Positions 44,465 to 54,600 of a DNA stretch of 64,000 bases are shown here, in pieces. Each line of letters begins with the position of its first letter. Position 1 is the first letter of the stretch. Origin of the DNA: Bacteroidales bacterium (GTDB lineage: Bacteria; Bacteroidota; Bacteroidia; Bacteroidales; JAFGXI01); the NCBI GenBank assembly GCA_016936665.1, contig JAFGXI010000005.1:1-64000 (forward strand), written 5' to 3'. The notes under the pieces were generated by a model that was given only the letters and a program-made list of their open reading frames with translations, searched no databases and was not told the DNA's origin. The position numbers and the translations under genes were made by a program.

Positions 44465-44730
44465 TCATTTTTTTAATATTTTAAATTCAACTCTTCGGTT
44501 GAGTTGTTTGCCCATTTCTACATTACCCGGATTAGGAGTAAGTCCCCAGTCGTTACCAGTATGCCACTTATTGCTTGTGCTTTCTCTTCGTCCAAAATCA
44601 GATGTAGTTTTATCTGTTGTAAACTCAATGTCATCAACTTCTCATAAATCTATATCCTTTCACAATTAATTAAACTTATTTGCTTAGCATAAAACTTTGC
44701 GGAACTATATATGTACTCTTGAGCCTCTTT
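44465..44730 (-). pseudogene. Decayed C-terminal end of an OmpA-family protein
   Basis: On the minus strand, 44641-44465 reads EVDDIEFTTDKTTSDFG, then WGLTPNPGNVEMGKQLNRRV, EFKILKK and a stop. The end GKQLNRRVEFKI is the classical last strand of OmpA domains. Just upstream another frame gives KGY preceded by L-I-V, as in the OmpA K-G-Y-G-E turn, but with stops and a frame change. No intact start. It is a remnant, with the rest of the gene lost. Confidence 0.6.
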
Positions 44731-44760
44731 ATCTTTATTCGTATTACAATTGCTTTTGCA

Positions 44761-44779
44761 TCCTCGTTACGAACGAGGA
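44761..44779. repeat. Short inverted repeat in the gap before typA
   Basis: TCCTCGTTACGAACGAGGA has 8-bp perfect arms around ACG. It is not followed by a T run, so not a terminator. It lies next to the OmpA remnant in a gap (44461-44959) that otherwise has no gene, and may be the trace of a small dispersed repeat. Confidence 0.5.
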
Positions 44780-44896
44780 CGAGCTTGGAACAAAGCGGAA
44801 ATCAACGAAGTTTAAGCGCTTAATATTAATGTTTGACGACAAAACCTTTCGTCGATATATCTTCATATCATAACTCATTATTCAAAAGATAATACC

Positions 44897-44904
44897 TACC
44901 TTTG
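44897..44904 (+). promoter_or_regulatory. Bacteroidota -7 promoter element for typA
   Basis: TACCTTTG (TAnnTTTG), 55 bases before the typA ATG. Confidence 0.6.
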
Positions 44905-44959
44905 CGCGACCTTTTCAGAAAGGATTGATAATAAAGTTAATACATTCAAAATTAAATAG

Positions 44960-46765
44960 ATGAACGTAGAAAAAATCAGAAATATAGCCATTATTGCACA
45001 CGTCGACCATGGAAAAACTACTTTGGTAGATGGTTTAATGTACCAATGTAAGCTCTTTAAAGATCACGAAGAGAAAAAAGAATTGATTCTCGATAGTAAC
45101 GACTTGGAAAGAGAACGTGGGATTACTATTTTATCGAAAAACGTATCGGTGCAATACAAAGGTTATAAAATTAATATTATAGACACTCCTGGTCACGCCG
45201 ATTTTGGTGGCGAAGTAGAGCGTGTTTTAAATATGGCCGACGGTGTATTATTGCTAGTCGATGCTTTTGAAGGCCCAATGCCTCAAACAAGATTTGTTTT
45301 GTCTAAAGCTATCGAACTGGGTTTAAAACCAATTGTAGTTATTAATAAAGTTGATAAACCTAATTGTCGTCCTGAAGAGACGCAGGAATTGGTTTTCGAC
45401 TTAATGTTTTCGCTCGATGCAACCGAAGACCAACTTAACTTCACTACCATTTACGGCTCATCAAAATACAGCTGGATGTCGCACAATTGGCAAGACGGTA
45501 AAGGCGATTATACTCCTTTGTTAGACCAAATTATAGAAGATATTCCTGCTCCTCAATACAACGAAGGAACCACTCAGATGAAAATTACCAGTATCGACTA
45601 TTCTAAATATATAGGTCGTATTGCAATTGGTAAACTCACACGTGGCGAAATAAAAGAAGGACAGCAAGTTACGATTGTTAAACGAGATAAAACAGAATTT
45701 AAATCGCGCATTAAAGAATTATTTATTTTTGATGGATTAGGTCGAACAAAAGTTCAACATGTAAGTTGTGGAGAAATCTGCGCGGTAGCCGGGATCGATG
45801 GTTTTGAAATTAGCGATACCATTGCCGATTTCGAAAATCCGGAAGGTTTACCTCCTATTCCGATCGACGAACCTACCATGAACATGTTATTTACCATTAA
45901 CGATTCACCGTTTTACGGAAAAGATGGTAAATATCTAACATCAAGACACTTGCGCGACCGTTTATACCACGAAACAGAAAAAAACTTGGCACTCAAAGTA
46001 GAAGATACCGATAGTGCCGATTCATTTATAGTGTACGGTCGAGGCGTTCTCCATTTGGCTATCTTAATTGAAACCATGCGTCGCGAAAAGTACGAATTTC
46101 AGGTAGGCAAACCTAGAGTAATCATCAAAGAGATAGAGGGAATAAAACACGAACCTGTCGAAATACTTACTGTAGATACTCCATCGGAAACTTCGGGAAA
46201 AGTTATTGAATTTACATCTCAGCGTAAAGGAGAGTTGTTATCGATGGAAAACCGCGACGATAGAACTCGTTTAGAATTTGAAATTCCGGCCCGAGGTTTA
46301 ATAGGATATCGTACAACTTTAATGAACTTAACAGCAGGCGAGGCTATTGTCGGCAGTCGTTTTAAAGAATACCAGCCATGGAAAGGTAATATTCCCGGAA
46401 GAATTAATGGTGCATTAGTTGCATTAGAAGGTGGCCAAGCTATTCCTTATGCACTTAATAAATTACAAGACCGAGGTATCTTTTTTGTTCCACCGGGAAC
46501 AGACATCTACGAAGGTCAAGTAATAGGCGAAAATACACGCTCGGAAGATTTAACCATCAATATTACAAAAACAAAGAAATTAACCAATATGCGTGCTTCG
46601 AGCGCAGACGATAAGGTTAAAATTGCTCCAGCAACTATCTTTTCACTAGAAGAATGCATGGAATACATTCAGGACGATGAGTACGTAGAGGTAACACCAA
46701 AGAATATACGTATGCGTAAGATTTTATTAAAAGAAATTGACAGAAAACGAAACAAAAAAGAATAA
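44960..46765 (+). CDS. typA: Ribosome-associated GTPase TypA/BipA
   Basis: 601 residues. A translational GTPase with the EF-G-like order: G domain (AHVDHGKTTLVDGL, RGITILSKNV, DTPGHADFGGEVERV, INKVDKPNC), domain II, then domains III and V and the BipA C-terminal part (GRGVLHLAILIETMRREKYE, VGKPRVIIKEIEG, RGLIGYRTTLMN, TNMRASSADDKVKIAPATIF). It binds 70S ribosomes and aids large-subunit assembly, especially in cold or stress. Full length. Confidence 0.98.
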   Translation: MNVEKIRNIAIIAHVDHGKTTLVDGLMYQCKLFKDHEEKKELILDSNDLERERGITILSKNVSVQYKGYKINIIDTPGHADFGGEVERVLNMADGVLLLVDAFEGPMPQTRFVLSKAIELGLKPIVVINKVDKPNCRPEETQELVFDLMFSLDATEDQLNFTTIYGSSKYSWMSHNWQDGKGDYTPLLDQIIEDIPAPQYNEGTTQMKITSIDYSKYIGRIAIGKLTRGEIKEGQQVTIVKRDKTEFKSRIKELFIFDGLGRTKVQHVSCGEICAVAGIDGFEISDTIADFENPEGLPPIPIDEPTMNMLFTINDSPFYGKDGKYLTSRHLRDRLYHETEKNLALKVEDTDSADSFIVYGRGVLHLAILIETMRREKYEFQVGKPRVIIKEIEGIKHEPVEILTVDTPSETSGKVIEFTSQRKGELLSMENRDDRTRLEFEIPARGLIGYRTTLMNLTAGEAIVGSRFKEYQPWKGNIPGRINGALVALEGGQAIPYALNKLQDRGIFFVPPGTDIYEGQVIGENTRSEDLTINITKTKKLTNMRASSADDKVKIAPATIFSLEECMEYIQDDEYVEVTPKNIRMRKILLKEIDRKRNKKE

Positions 46766-46835
46766 ATTCGGAATTCACAGATATAGATAAATCGGATTGA
46801 AACAGAATATTTTCGGCTCGACAAAAAATAAATTT

Positions 46836-46843
46836 TAAATTTG
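46836..46843 (+). promoter_or_regulatory. Bacteroidota -7 promoter element for porT-like gene
   Basis: TAAATTTG (TAnnTTTG), 27 bases before the TTG start at 46871. Confidence 0.5.
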
Positions 46844-46870
46844 TGAGTTAATAAGAAAACCTGTTTTCTA

Positions 46871-47611
46871 TTGAAGAGACTCCTCATTATCATATGGTTT
46901 ATTCCTCTGGCTGTTCAAGCACAAAGAGCCAAGCCTTTAAATTTGCCAAAATACGATAAAGTAAATTTACATTTTGGGATGGCTTTAGGCATTAATAGAA
47001 TGTCGGCTACAGTGACCAATGCCGATAACTTTTATGTATTAGATTCGATATATTCGGTTGAATGCCATCCTCAAATAGGATTTAATATCAATATTGTATC
47101 CAATTGGAATATCAACGAATATTTTTCAGTTCGATTTTTACCCGGGTTAAATTTTGGTCAGCGAAATATGGAATATCTCCTGTATGGCGATGGTAAATTT
47201 CAAACAAAAGTTATGGAAATTGAGTCGACTTACCTCGATTTTCCCTTGCTTTTTCAGCTTAAATCGGCACGACTCAATAACTTCAGAATGTATTTGGTTG
47301 GAGGTCTTTCCTACAAGTACGATTTGTCGGCTCAAAAAAAGATCGCCGACGAAGATAAGCCTCGAATCCGGTTTAAACCCAATGTTCTATCCTATGAAGT
47401 TGGTGTAGGAACCGATTTTTTCTTGGAATACTTCAAGTTTGCCATTGAAATGAAGTACACTTTCGGAATGAATAGCGTATTGGTATACGACGATTCTGAG
47501 TTCGCTGCTTCAATGAAAAGTTTAACTCCAAAAATGTTTACTGTAACTCTGCTTTTTGAAGGTAGCGATATTGAGAGTTTAAATTTCTTAAAATGGTTTA
47601 GAAAAAATTAA
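46871..47611 (+). CDS. porT: PorT-like type IX secretion outer-membrane barrel protein
   Basis: 246 residues from TTG, which begins the signal peptide (LLIIIWFIPLAVQAQ). The mature start NLPKYDKVNLHFGMALGINR, the strands HPQIGFNINIVSNWNINEYF, SVRFLPGLNFGQRNMEYL, ESTYLDFPLLFQLKSARLNN and the end SLTPKMFTVTLLFEGSD match PorT/SprT, an outer-membrane component needed for secretion through T9SS. The 240-residue size is right. No adjacent T9SS gene, which is common for porT. Confidence 0.8.
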   Translation: MKRLLIIIWFIPLAVQAQRAKPLNLPKYDKVNLHFGMALGINRMSATVTNADNFYVLDSIYSVECHPQIGFNINIVSNWNINEYFSVRFLPGLNFGQRNMEYLLYGDGKFQTKVMEIESTYLDFPLLFQLKSARLNNFRMYLVGGLSYKYDLSAQKKIADEDKPRIRFKPNVLSYEVGVGTDFFLEYFKFAIEMKYTFGMNSVLVYDDSEFAASMKSLTPKMFTVTLLFEGSDIESLNFLKWFRKN

Positions 47612-47689
47612 GATTAAACAGACTATTTTTTTCAAAGAAGCATTCGATTTATCAACAATGTTCTTTAAAAGATGAGCACAATTGTAAAA

Positions 47690-48955
47690 ATGAGATATAA
47701 AATTCAAATACTATTTGTGGTAATATCTGTGTATTCATTTTCTCAAGATTACACTTTTGAAGACATAAATAAACTTGCTTTTGAACAAAAGTATAGAGAA
47801 TTGCTAGTAGTAAATTGCGATACTACAATGCCAATGACAGCATACTGTAAATCCTTAAAAGATGACATTTCTTCAAACATTCCAAAAAAAGCACCTTTCA
47901 ATCCAATTGATGAACTATTTTTTAATGAAATATCTAAGGATATTGTTATAATAAATGAACATCACCTTTTTCCACAAAACAGGGTATTTAATCACAGTAT
48001 AATTCGTCATTTATTGGCAGATACTAATTATTACTTTTTTTTTGAAGCTCTCACAAGAGATATTTATTGGAAAGACAAAGACACTACAAATCTTGGCTCG
48101 TATTATGGTTACTATATTCAGGAACCTCAAATGGCAGAAAACATCAGATTAGTATTACAAAATAAAAAAAACACTTATAGTTATGATGCTTCCGATAAGG
48201 CTGTTGATTGGAATACCTATTATGCTTTAGGTTTAGAGAAAAAGGTCTCAAAACAATATATTGAGAAATTTGAAAAGCTGATTAATTCCCCAAGTTATTA
48301 CACTAAAAGTTTAAACATAAGAGATATGAATCAGTTTATAAACTTTTATATCAAATACCATAATATTAAAAAGAAAAGTCCTAAAGCAAAATTTGTTATT
48401 CTATGTGGTCATGGACATGTAGCAGAAACAGGGAATAGAGATTGGGTTACATTAGCTTATCATATAAAGAAACATATTTCTGATCCGATAACAATCGATA
48501 TAACAAACTTAATAGATGTTTGCCCTCATTTTAAATATTCATACGAAAGGAATAAATATTATGATGTTCTTTTAAGTTCGTTGCCAAATGATAAAATATT
48601 CTATTATGCAAGCTATGATAGTTTAAGAAAAACAGAATATTATAAAAAGCTTGCATTAATAGACCCCACAAATTACAAAATCTGGTCTCCTCCCGTTTCC
48701 TACGAAAACAATAGAGAAACTTGGCTTCAGTATGATGGAAAGCGAAAGGTTTTGGTTGAAAAAGGATATTATGCAAGAATAAAGAATAACTCATTAGTAT
48801 TAAAGGCTTATTATAAAAATGAGAACCCAAAAAAGTCAACCCCTGCGGATGTCTTGTATATAGATAAAAAGAGTTCTAATTATTTCATGTTGTATAAAGG
48901 AGAATATGATATTTATTGCGGAAATAAATTATTATATACTGCTACAGTTGAATAG
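47690..48955 (+). CDS. Secreted protein of unknown function, possibly ChaN/erythromycin-esterase-like
   Basis: 421 residues from ATG 47690, which starts a signal peptide ending YSFSQD; an ATG at 47672 would add six residues. The middle has DIVIINEHHLFPQNRVFNHS, YYFFFEALTRD and KAKFVILCGHGHVAETGNRD. The pairing of an early E-H-H motif and a late G-H-G-H motif recalls the ChaN/Tiki and erythromycin-esterase fold, where such residues bind metal or act in catalysis. The assignment is tentative. The base composition is somewhat more AT-rich than neighbouring genes, and decayed frames follow it, so local rearrangement or transfer is possible. Confidence 0.6.
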   Translation: MRYKIQILFVVISVYSFSQDYTFEDINKLAFEQKYRELLVVNCDTTMPMTAYCKSLKDDISSNIPKKAPFNPIDELFFNEISKDIVIINEHHLFPQNRVFNHSIIRHLLADTNYYFFFEALTRDIYWKDKDTTNLGSYYGYYIQEPQMAENIRLVLQNKKNTYSYDASDKAVDWNTYYALGLEKKVSKQYIEKFEKLINSPSYYTKSLNIRDMNQFINFYIKYHNIKKKSPKAKFVILCGHGHVAETGNRDWVTLAYHIKKHISDPITIDITNLIDVCPHFKYSYERNKYYDVLLSSLPNDKIFYYASYDSLRKTEYYKKLALIDPTNYKIWSPPVSYENNRETWLQYDGKRKVLVEKGYYARIKNNSLVLKAYYKNENPKKSTPADVLYIDKKSSNYFMLYKGEYDIYCGNKLLYTATVE

Positions 48956-49418
48956 TGCTTTCGAATTTGGTAAAAATCCGTTCTAATTTTATCTTCAAAA
49001 TCTAGTAATAGCACTACAAAAGTCATTAACTGGTTAAAGAGATCCACAATCTGAAGTAACAGATTTTACCGATAACTCAATTTGTGTTGATATTCACTAT
49101 ACCGATGGAACAAGCCGTGATTATTGTAGTGCAACACCAATCGAAGGATATTGATAAATTATCTTGCTTTGGTAAATAACAGGAAGAATAAATTAGAATT
49201 TATTCATTCTCAAACATTTTGGCTAGAACTATAAAGGAGGTATTGAATCATCTGAAATAATTACCAATTCTGATATATTATCTTTTGATTTTGTTAGCAA
49301 TGGCGGGTTAAATTATTTTGTTACATTTACAAATAAGAAACTAAACCAAATCGCTTATTTTAAAACTGTTCATTAAAATAAAGATGCCTTTTTAGACTAG
49401 CCTACCAAATATTTACCG
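48956..49418 (+). pseudogene. Gap with decayed coding fragments
   Basis: No intact gene. Two plus-strand stretches read like protein without a start: 49038-49154 (SEVTDFTDNSICVDIHYTDG then a stop) and 49227-49376 (GGIESSEIITNSDILSFDF, GGLNYFVTFTNKKL then TAA). Each is preceded by an in-frame stop. They look like remains of one or two small genes between the unknown secreted protein and the transketolase subunit. Confidence 0.4.
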
Positions 49419-50363
49419 ATGAAATATATTAACCAAGGAAATAAAGCCGGCCGCATAGGATTCGGCGAAGGTTTACTCGAAGCAGCTAAATTAAATCCCA
49501 ACATCGTAGCACTTGGGGCAGATATAACAACTTCGGTTGGTATGCATCTGTTTGAAGAGGCTTTCCCGAATCGTTTTTTTTCTTTCGGTATTGCCGAACA
49601 AAATATTGCAGCAGCTTCGACGGGTTTGTTTTTAGGAGGAAAAATACCTGTCTTTTCGACTTATGGTGTTTTTGCAGCTCACAGAGCGGCAGATCAGATT
49701 AGAGTTTCTATTTGTTACAATAAAGCACATGTTTTAATTGGCGGAGCGCATGCCGGTATTTCAGTTGGTCCCGATGGTGCAACGCATCAGGCTTTAGAAG
49801 ATATTGCAAGTATGCGTGTACTGCCAAACATGACTGTTTTTTCGCCATGCGATGCAACACAAGCCAAACAAGCCACAATAGAAGCATTATTAAATCAAAA
49901 AGGTCCGGTATATATCAGATTTGGACGTGAAGCTGTTCCCAATTTTATAACAGATAAACACTCATTTATTCCCGGAAAAGCTCAAATTTTGAAAGAAGGC
50001 AAAGACATTACAATCATTGCCACCGGTCATTTGGTTTGGGAAGCTTTATTGGCGGCAGAAAAATTAGAACAACAAGGTTTTGAAGCTGAAGTTGTTAATA
50101 TTCACACTATTAAACCTATCGATGTAGAGACAATAATTCAGTCAGCAAAAAAAACTAAAAAAGTAATTACAGCCGAAGAGCATCAAATTATTGGTGGTCT
50201 GGGATCAGCAGTTGCAGAAGTGCTTTCGCAACATCAACCTACAATCATGCGCATGATAGGTATTAAAAATACTTTTGGTGAATCTGGAGAAGCTAATGAA
50301 TTAATGGATATTTATGGTTTAAGGGCGATTAATATTGTTGAAAAAGCTATCGAACTTTTATAA
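49419..50363 (+). CDS. Transketolase, C-terminal subunit
   Basis: 314 residues: only the pyrimidine-binding and C-terminal domains of transketolase. Marks are GFGEGLLEAAKLNPNIVALG, FSFGIAEQNIAAASTGLFLG (the Glu that activates thiamine diphosphate), ISVGPDGATHQALEDIASMR, GPVYIRFGREAVPNF and EEHQIIGGLGSAVAEVLSQH. In split transketolases the thiamine-diphosphate-binding N-terminal subunit is normally encoded directly upstream; here that place is held by decayed sequence. The protein would need a partner from elsewhere in the genome. The reaction moves two-carbon units in the pentose phosphate path. Confidence 0.88.
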   Translation: MKYINQGNKAGRIGFGEGLLEAAKLNPNIVALGADITTSVGMHLFEEAFPNRFFSFGIAEQNIAAASTGLFLGGKIPVFSTYGVFAAHRAADQIRVSICYNKAHVLIGGAHAGISVGPDGATHQALEDIASMRVLPNMTVFSPCDATQAKQATIEALLNQKGPVYIRFGREAVPNFITDKHSFIPGKAQILKEGKDITIIATGHLVWEALLAAEKLEQQGFEAEVVNIHTIKPIDVETIIQSAKKTKKVITAEEHQIIGGLGSAVAEVLSQHQPTIMRMIGIKNTFGESGEANELMDIYGLRAINIVEKAIELL

Positions 50364-50369
50364 TAAAAC

Positions 50370-50813
50370 CTACTGTCTTCTAGTATAAGTAGCGCTATAT
50401 TGTTCTTCTTCGCCTTGCGGATCTTCTACCCAGTATGTCCATGTAATAGTATTGCTGTTTGAAGAAATTGTGCCTTGTCCATGAACAATAAAATCGTCTA
50501 AAGTAATTTCGGAAATGGTAACGGTTTTTCCATCTACGGCCGCTGGGAGATAGAGCTCTTCTCTAATCCCATGAAAATTATAAATAAATACTTCGTCGGC
50601 AAAAATTTCTGAACGAGCAATTTGAACAAGATGCGCTTGGTCTGTGGCTCTTAGCTCTGCCGATGATGGATTAACTGTAACAATAGTTTCTACGACATCC
50701 CACATACCTAAAATAGCATCTCTATCTTCGAGCTGTTCTTTTTGTTCTTCACAAGAAGAAAACAATATTGCAGAAAAAATAACTAAAAAACTAAAAGAAA
50801 AATACTGTTTCAT
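50370..50813 (-). CDS. Lipocalin-like lipoprotein
   Basis: 147 residues from the Met at 50813, at the start of a lipoprotein signal peptide with lipobox LFSSC (a Met three codons earlier is in frame). The mature part starts AILGMWDVVETIVTV and ends in antiparallel strands with SNTITWTYWVEDPQGEEEQY. Same general plan as the lipoproteins at 599, 998 and 27923 but no close similarity. Function unknown; stop is six bases from the convergent transketolase stop. Confidence 0.68.
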   Translation of the reverse strand: MKQYFSFSFLVIFSAILFSSCEEQKEQLEDRDAILGMWDVVETIVTVNPSSAELRATDQAHLVQIARSEIFADEVFIYNFHGIREELYLPAAVDGKTVTISEITLDDFIVHGQGTISSNSNTITWTYWVEDPQGEEEQYSATYTRRQ

Positions 50814-50856
50814 TATTATCAATTTTATAAAATGTCAACTCAATCTTCATGCCACG

Positions 50857-51270
50857 TTAATCGCCCCACATAATCACTTGAGGATTGTTCTCAAATTTAT
50901 GGAAATCTTTCGAAAAAACCACCACAAACACATCAATTACAGGGAGTAACCCCATACCGCCGCCTAAGGTAAGTGTGTATACTATTGGCACATAAGGCGA
51001 AGTGCCTAAATATAAACGATGACCACCTAAAGGACCTGTTAGTATGGCCATTATCACAACGCCTAATTTATTTCTACCCGAATAACTTTGATTAATACTA
51101 TAGTTATCTAATGATATTTTAACAGATTTAAAGTTGTCGATATAAACAGAAATCTTTGAGTTTGCTGTAATTAAAATATTGTTTTCTGGTGGGAAGATAG
51201 AATTGCTGTAGCTTTTTATTGATAAAAAACTTAGAAAAAATATTAAAGGAATTAGACGTTTTGAAATCAT
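50857..51270 (-). CDS. TM2-domain membrane protein
   Basis: 137 residues from Met 51270, which starts a signal peptide (LIPLIFFLSFLSIKSYS); a longer frame reaches 51300. The C-terminal part is a TM2 domain: IMAILTGPLGGHRLYLGT, then a second hydrophobic segment IVYTLTLGGGMGLLPVIDVF with the Gly-rich turn and the D-x-F. TM2 domains form a membrane hairpin, function unclear. A short extracytoplasmic segment (LITANSKISVYIDNFK) lies between. Confidence 0.72.
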   Translation of the reverse strand: MISKRLIPLIFFLSFLSIKSYSNSIFPPENNILITANSKISVYIDNFKSVKISLDNYSINQSYSGRNKLGVVIMAILTGPLGGHRLYLGTSPYVPIVYTLTLGGGMGLLPVIDVFVVVFSKDFHKFENNPQVIMWGD

Positions 51271-51626
51271 TAAACTTAAAAAATTACACTTATTGACCAA
51301 ACTATTTATTTACAAGGTAAATATATTAAAATTTAGTACTAATTATAGCGATTAATCAGGTTTAGTAGCATTTAATTTACACCGTAGAGAAATCGTATTG
51401 CAATTATTTATAAGTTAAAAAAGGTTCAATAAACATAAGATATTCAATTAAATAATACATATGTATAACTATACAAAGTTACATTTATCAATTAATTATT
51501 AAACAGACGTCCTATTGTAATGTTGATTTTTGTCATTTAAATTTGTATATTGACAAACATAAGGACTATAAAACACGTAATAAAAATGAACACTGGCAGA
51601 TTTTTTTCATTCATTTATCAATTAAT
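51271..51626. other. Intergenic region before the giant PKD gene
   Basis: About 355 bases, AT-rich, with the promoter at 51515-51545 and an 80-base leader. No gene seen. An in-frame TTG at 51543 could extend the downstream protein, but it lies inside the promoter. Confidence 0.5.
51515..51545 (+). promoter_or_regulatory. Bacteroidota promoter of the PKD-PD40-PorP operon
   Basis: TTG (51515-51517), a 20-base spacer and TAAATTTG (51538-51545) match both elements at the right distance. It places the transcription start near 51551. Confidence 0.65.
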
Positions 51627-54600
51627 GTGAACAAAAAACTACAACTGATTTTTAGCCTGCTATTTATGCTATGGCAGGTGGCTTTGGAGGCTCAAGACTG
51701 CAACATAACCTCTAAAGCAAACGATATTTTACCTGATAAATTGTGTGCTCCTGTATCTCTTACATGGGAAGTTACTTATCGCGGTGTTAACGATGCCGGT
51801 ACACCTGTTCAAATTCAAGTGAACTGGGACGATGGAAATCCGGTTGAAATCCAAACTGCTACCAATACAAATCCCTCTTTAGGCGAATGGAAAGTTATTT
51901 TTTCTCATGTGTATCCAATAGGTGGTAATCAATGTAATTATCGTCCGGAGGCCATGCTTATCGTAAATGGCGTTGTGTGTACCAGTTCAATTCAGGTTCA
52001 AAATGTTACGGTTTGGGATACCGATAATTATAATGGTGGGGTTTTGCAAATAGATCCACAGGTTTTCCCCATTTGTGTTGGAAACGAAGATGGCACAGTT
52101 TTCAACGATGTCAGTATATGGAACTGCACACCTGCAGGAGGCGAAAATGATAACATCAATGGTAGAACGCGATGGACACAATGGGTGTATGGTACTAATT
52201 ATACAATTAATAATGTAACAGTAGGAGGCACAGTTCAAACCTATCCGTATTGGGATGCCGTTGTAGAAGCTACAGAATACGTAGATGCGCCACAACCCCC
52301 TAACAATGTTAGCGAGTTTTGCAATTCACCGGCAACAGCACAAGTAGGTCAATTTTTTGAAGTCACATTAAGAAATTGGAATTTCTGTAATCCCTACGAC
52401 GATCCTAGCTTACCAGGCCCTCCTGCCGATCTTATCAATGGAGACTTTCCTCCAATTGAAACAACAGCAATGATTTTAATTGTTGATACACCTCAAACAC
52501 AGATTACACCTGTTGGCCCTTTTTGCGCCAATGATCCTCAAATTTGGTTAAACGGGACACCGGCTGGAGGTGTATGGTCGGGCGATGGAGTAAATGCTTC
52601 GGGTCGATTCAGACCATGGGAAGCTGGTTCTTGTATTCATACTATTTGTTATACAACAACCGATCCTATCTATGGATGCGATGGAACAGCTTGTATTCAG
52701 ATCGAAGTTTTTGCCATACCTGATATTAATATTTTACCTGGTCCAAACGCAGAAGTCTGTCCCGGCGATGTTTTATTTATCGATGGAAATCCTACACTCG
52801 GTGATGGTGCAATAATTTCGCACTTATGGACTGGCGACACTTCTCCACTAAATTTTACAAATATTCAAGCACCAAGTTTTACAACTAACACACAAGGCTT
52901 ATACAGCCTAACCTACGCAGTAAGCGATGCCAATGGATGTACTGCGACCGATGTGATTGCTGTTAGCGTAAACCCTGTTACTGCTAACATAATACCTGAT
53001 CCTGCCGAAGTTTGCGTTGGTGAAGATCTTATTATAAACGGGAATCCAACTGGTGGAACTGGTAATTATATCAGTCATGTTTGGACGGGCGATGTAACTT
53101 ACCTCGATGTTAGCAATACGCAGTCAGTAACTTTTAACGCTTCAACAATAGGTACATATCACTTAAACTATCATGTAACGGACGATAACGGTTGCTCAGG
53201 AAGCGACGATATTGACATTAATGTATTTGAAATACCAACTGCTGATGCAGGATTGAATGATAGCGTTTGTGGCTTAAATTTGAGTTTGAGCGCTCAACCA
53301 TCAATTGGCATAGGGACATGGTCTCAACTTTCTGGAGCAGGAAGTATAATTTTTAACGATTTACACGACCCAAATAGCTCGGTTATTGCAGATCAATATG
53401 GTGTTTATCAATTGATATGGACAGAAACTTATGGACCATCTTGCTCAGATAAAGATACCGTTTCAATCCGATTTACAGAACAACCTATTGCCAATGCAGG
53501 CCCAGATGGCGGGGTATGTGGTTACCATTACCAATTAGATGCTCAACCAACAGTTGGTGTCGGTTGGTGGACTGTGCTTTCGGGTGCTGGAAATTTAAAT
53601 TTAAGCGATGCTGCCAACCCTAATGCCACGGCAACTTCTGATGTTTATGGCGATTACCTACTGATTTGGCACGAAGATAATGGTTATGGATGTAGCGATG
53701 AAGATACTGTAGTTGTATCGTTTAATTTGGTACCCAGCCCTTCGTTCAACCCCGTAAACCCTGATGGATGCACACCTTTTACAGTGCAATTTAACAATAC
53801 TTCAACAGGAGGTACAGAATATTATTGGAATTTTGGAAATGGAAATACAACGACAAACGAAAACCCTTCACAAACTTTTTATAATTCGTCAAACGGAGAT
53901 TTAACATATAATGTCACATTAATCGTAAATAATCCCGGTTGTGGAGATACGATTATTCAAACAGTAACCGTTCATCCATTGCCCAACGCACAATTTACCG
54001 ATAATTCAGTTCCACAGTGTAGCCCTTCAACAGTTACTTTTACCAATCAGTCTATTGGTTCTGCACTTCACCTTTGGAATTATGACGATGGCTCTCCTAT
54101 AGATACAGGAAATGTAGTTGTTCATACTTTTATTAACGATACAGTTTTTATTGTTAATTATGCTGTGGAATTAATTGCTGTTACCACTTTTGGTTGCACA
54201 GATACTGCAACTCGATTTGTCACCGTTTATCCTAATCCGGATTACGATGTAATAGCTAATCCCGACAGCTCTTGTCACCCTGCAACTGTACAATTTACTA
54301 CAGCGCCAAGCGGACAATCGTATCATTGGGATTTTGGGAATGGAATACAATCTATTGGTACATACCAAGCAGAAAGTATGTATGATAACTTTACCGATAC
54401 GAGTGTTACGTTTGAAATTCATTTAGTTGTAACGTCATATTTTGGATGTATAGACTCTGCTCAAACACAAATTGTTGTTCATCCAACCCCCAATGTCGAT
54501 TTTAATTTACCGGTGCTTAGCGCTTGTGCCCCATTCGAAGCCAGCCTAGTTAATCTTTCGTCAGGTGTTAGTCAGTACACATGGAACTTTGGAGATGGAA

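Noticed and set aside
44642..44644. Second in-frame UGA (OmpA remnant) as another selenocysteine codon
   Set aside because: Upstream of it the frame is broken by further stops and a frame change, and OmpA has no Cys at this place. It is gene decay.
44460..44669. Plus-strand reading frame of 69 codons after rnc
   Set aside because: The minus strand of the same DNA reads as an OmpA C-terminus; the plus frame has no recognisable features.
51543..51626. TTG start of the giant PKD protein
   Set aside because: It lies inside the -7 element, upstream of the likely transcription start; the GTG at 51627 begins a proper signal peptide.
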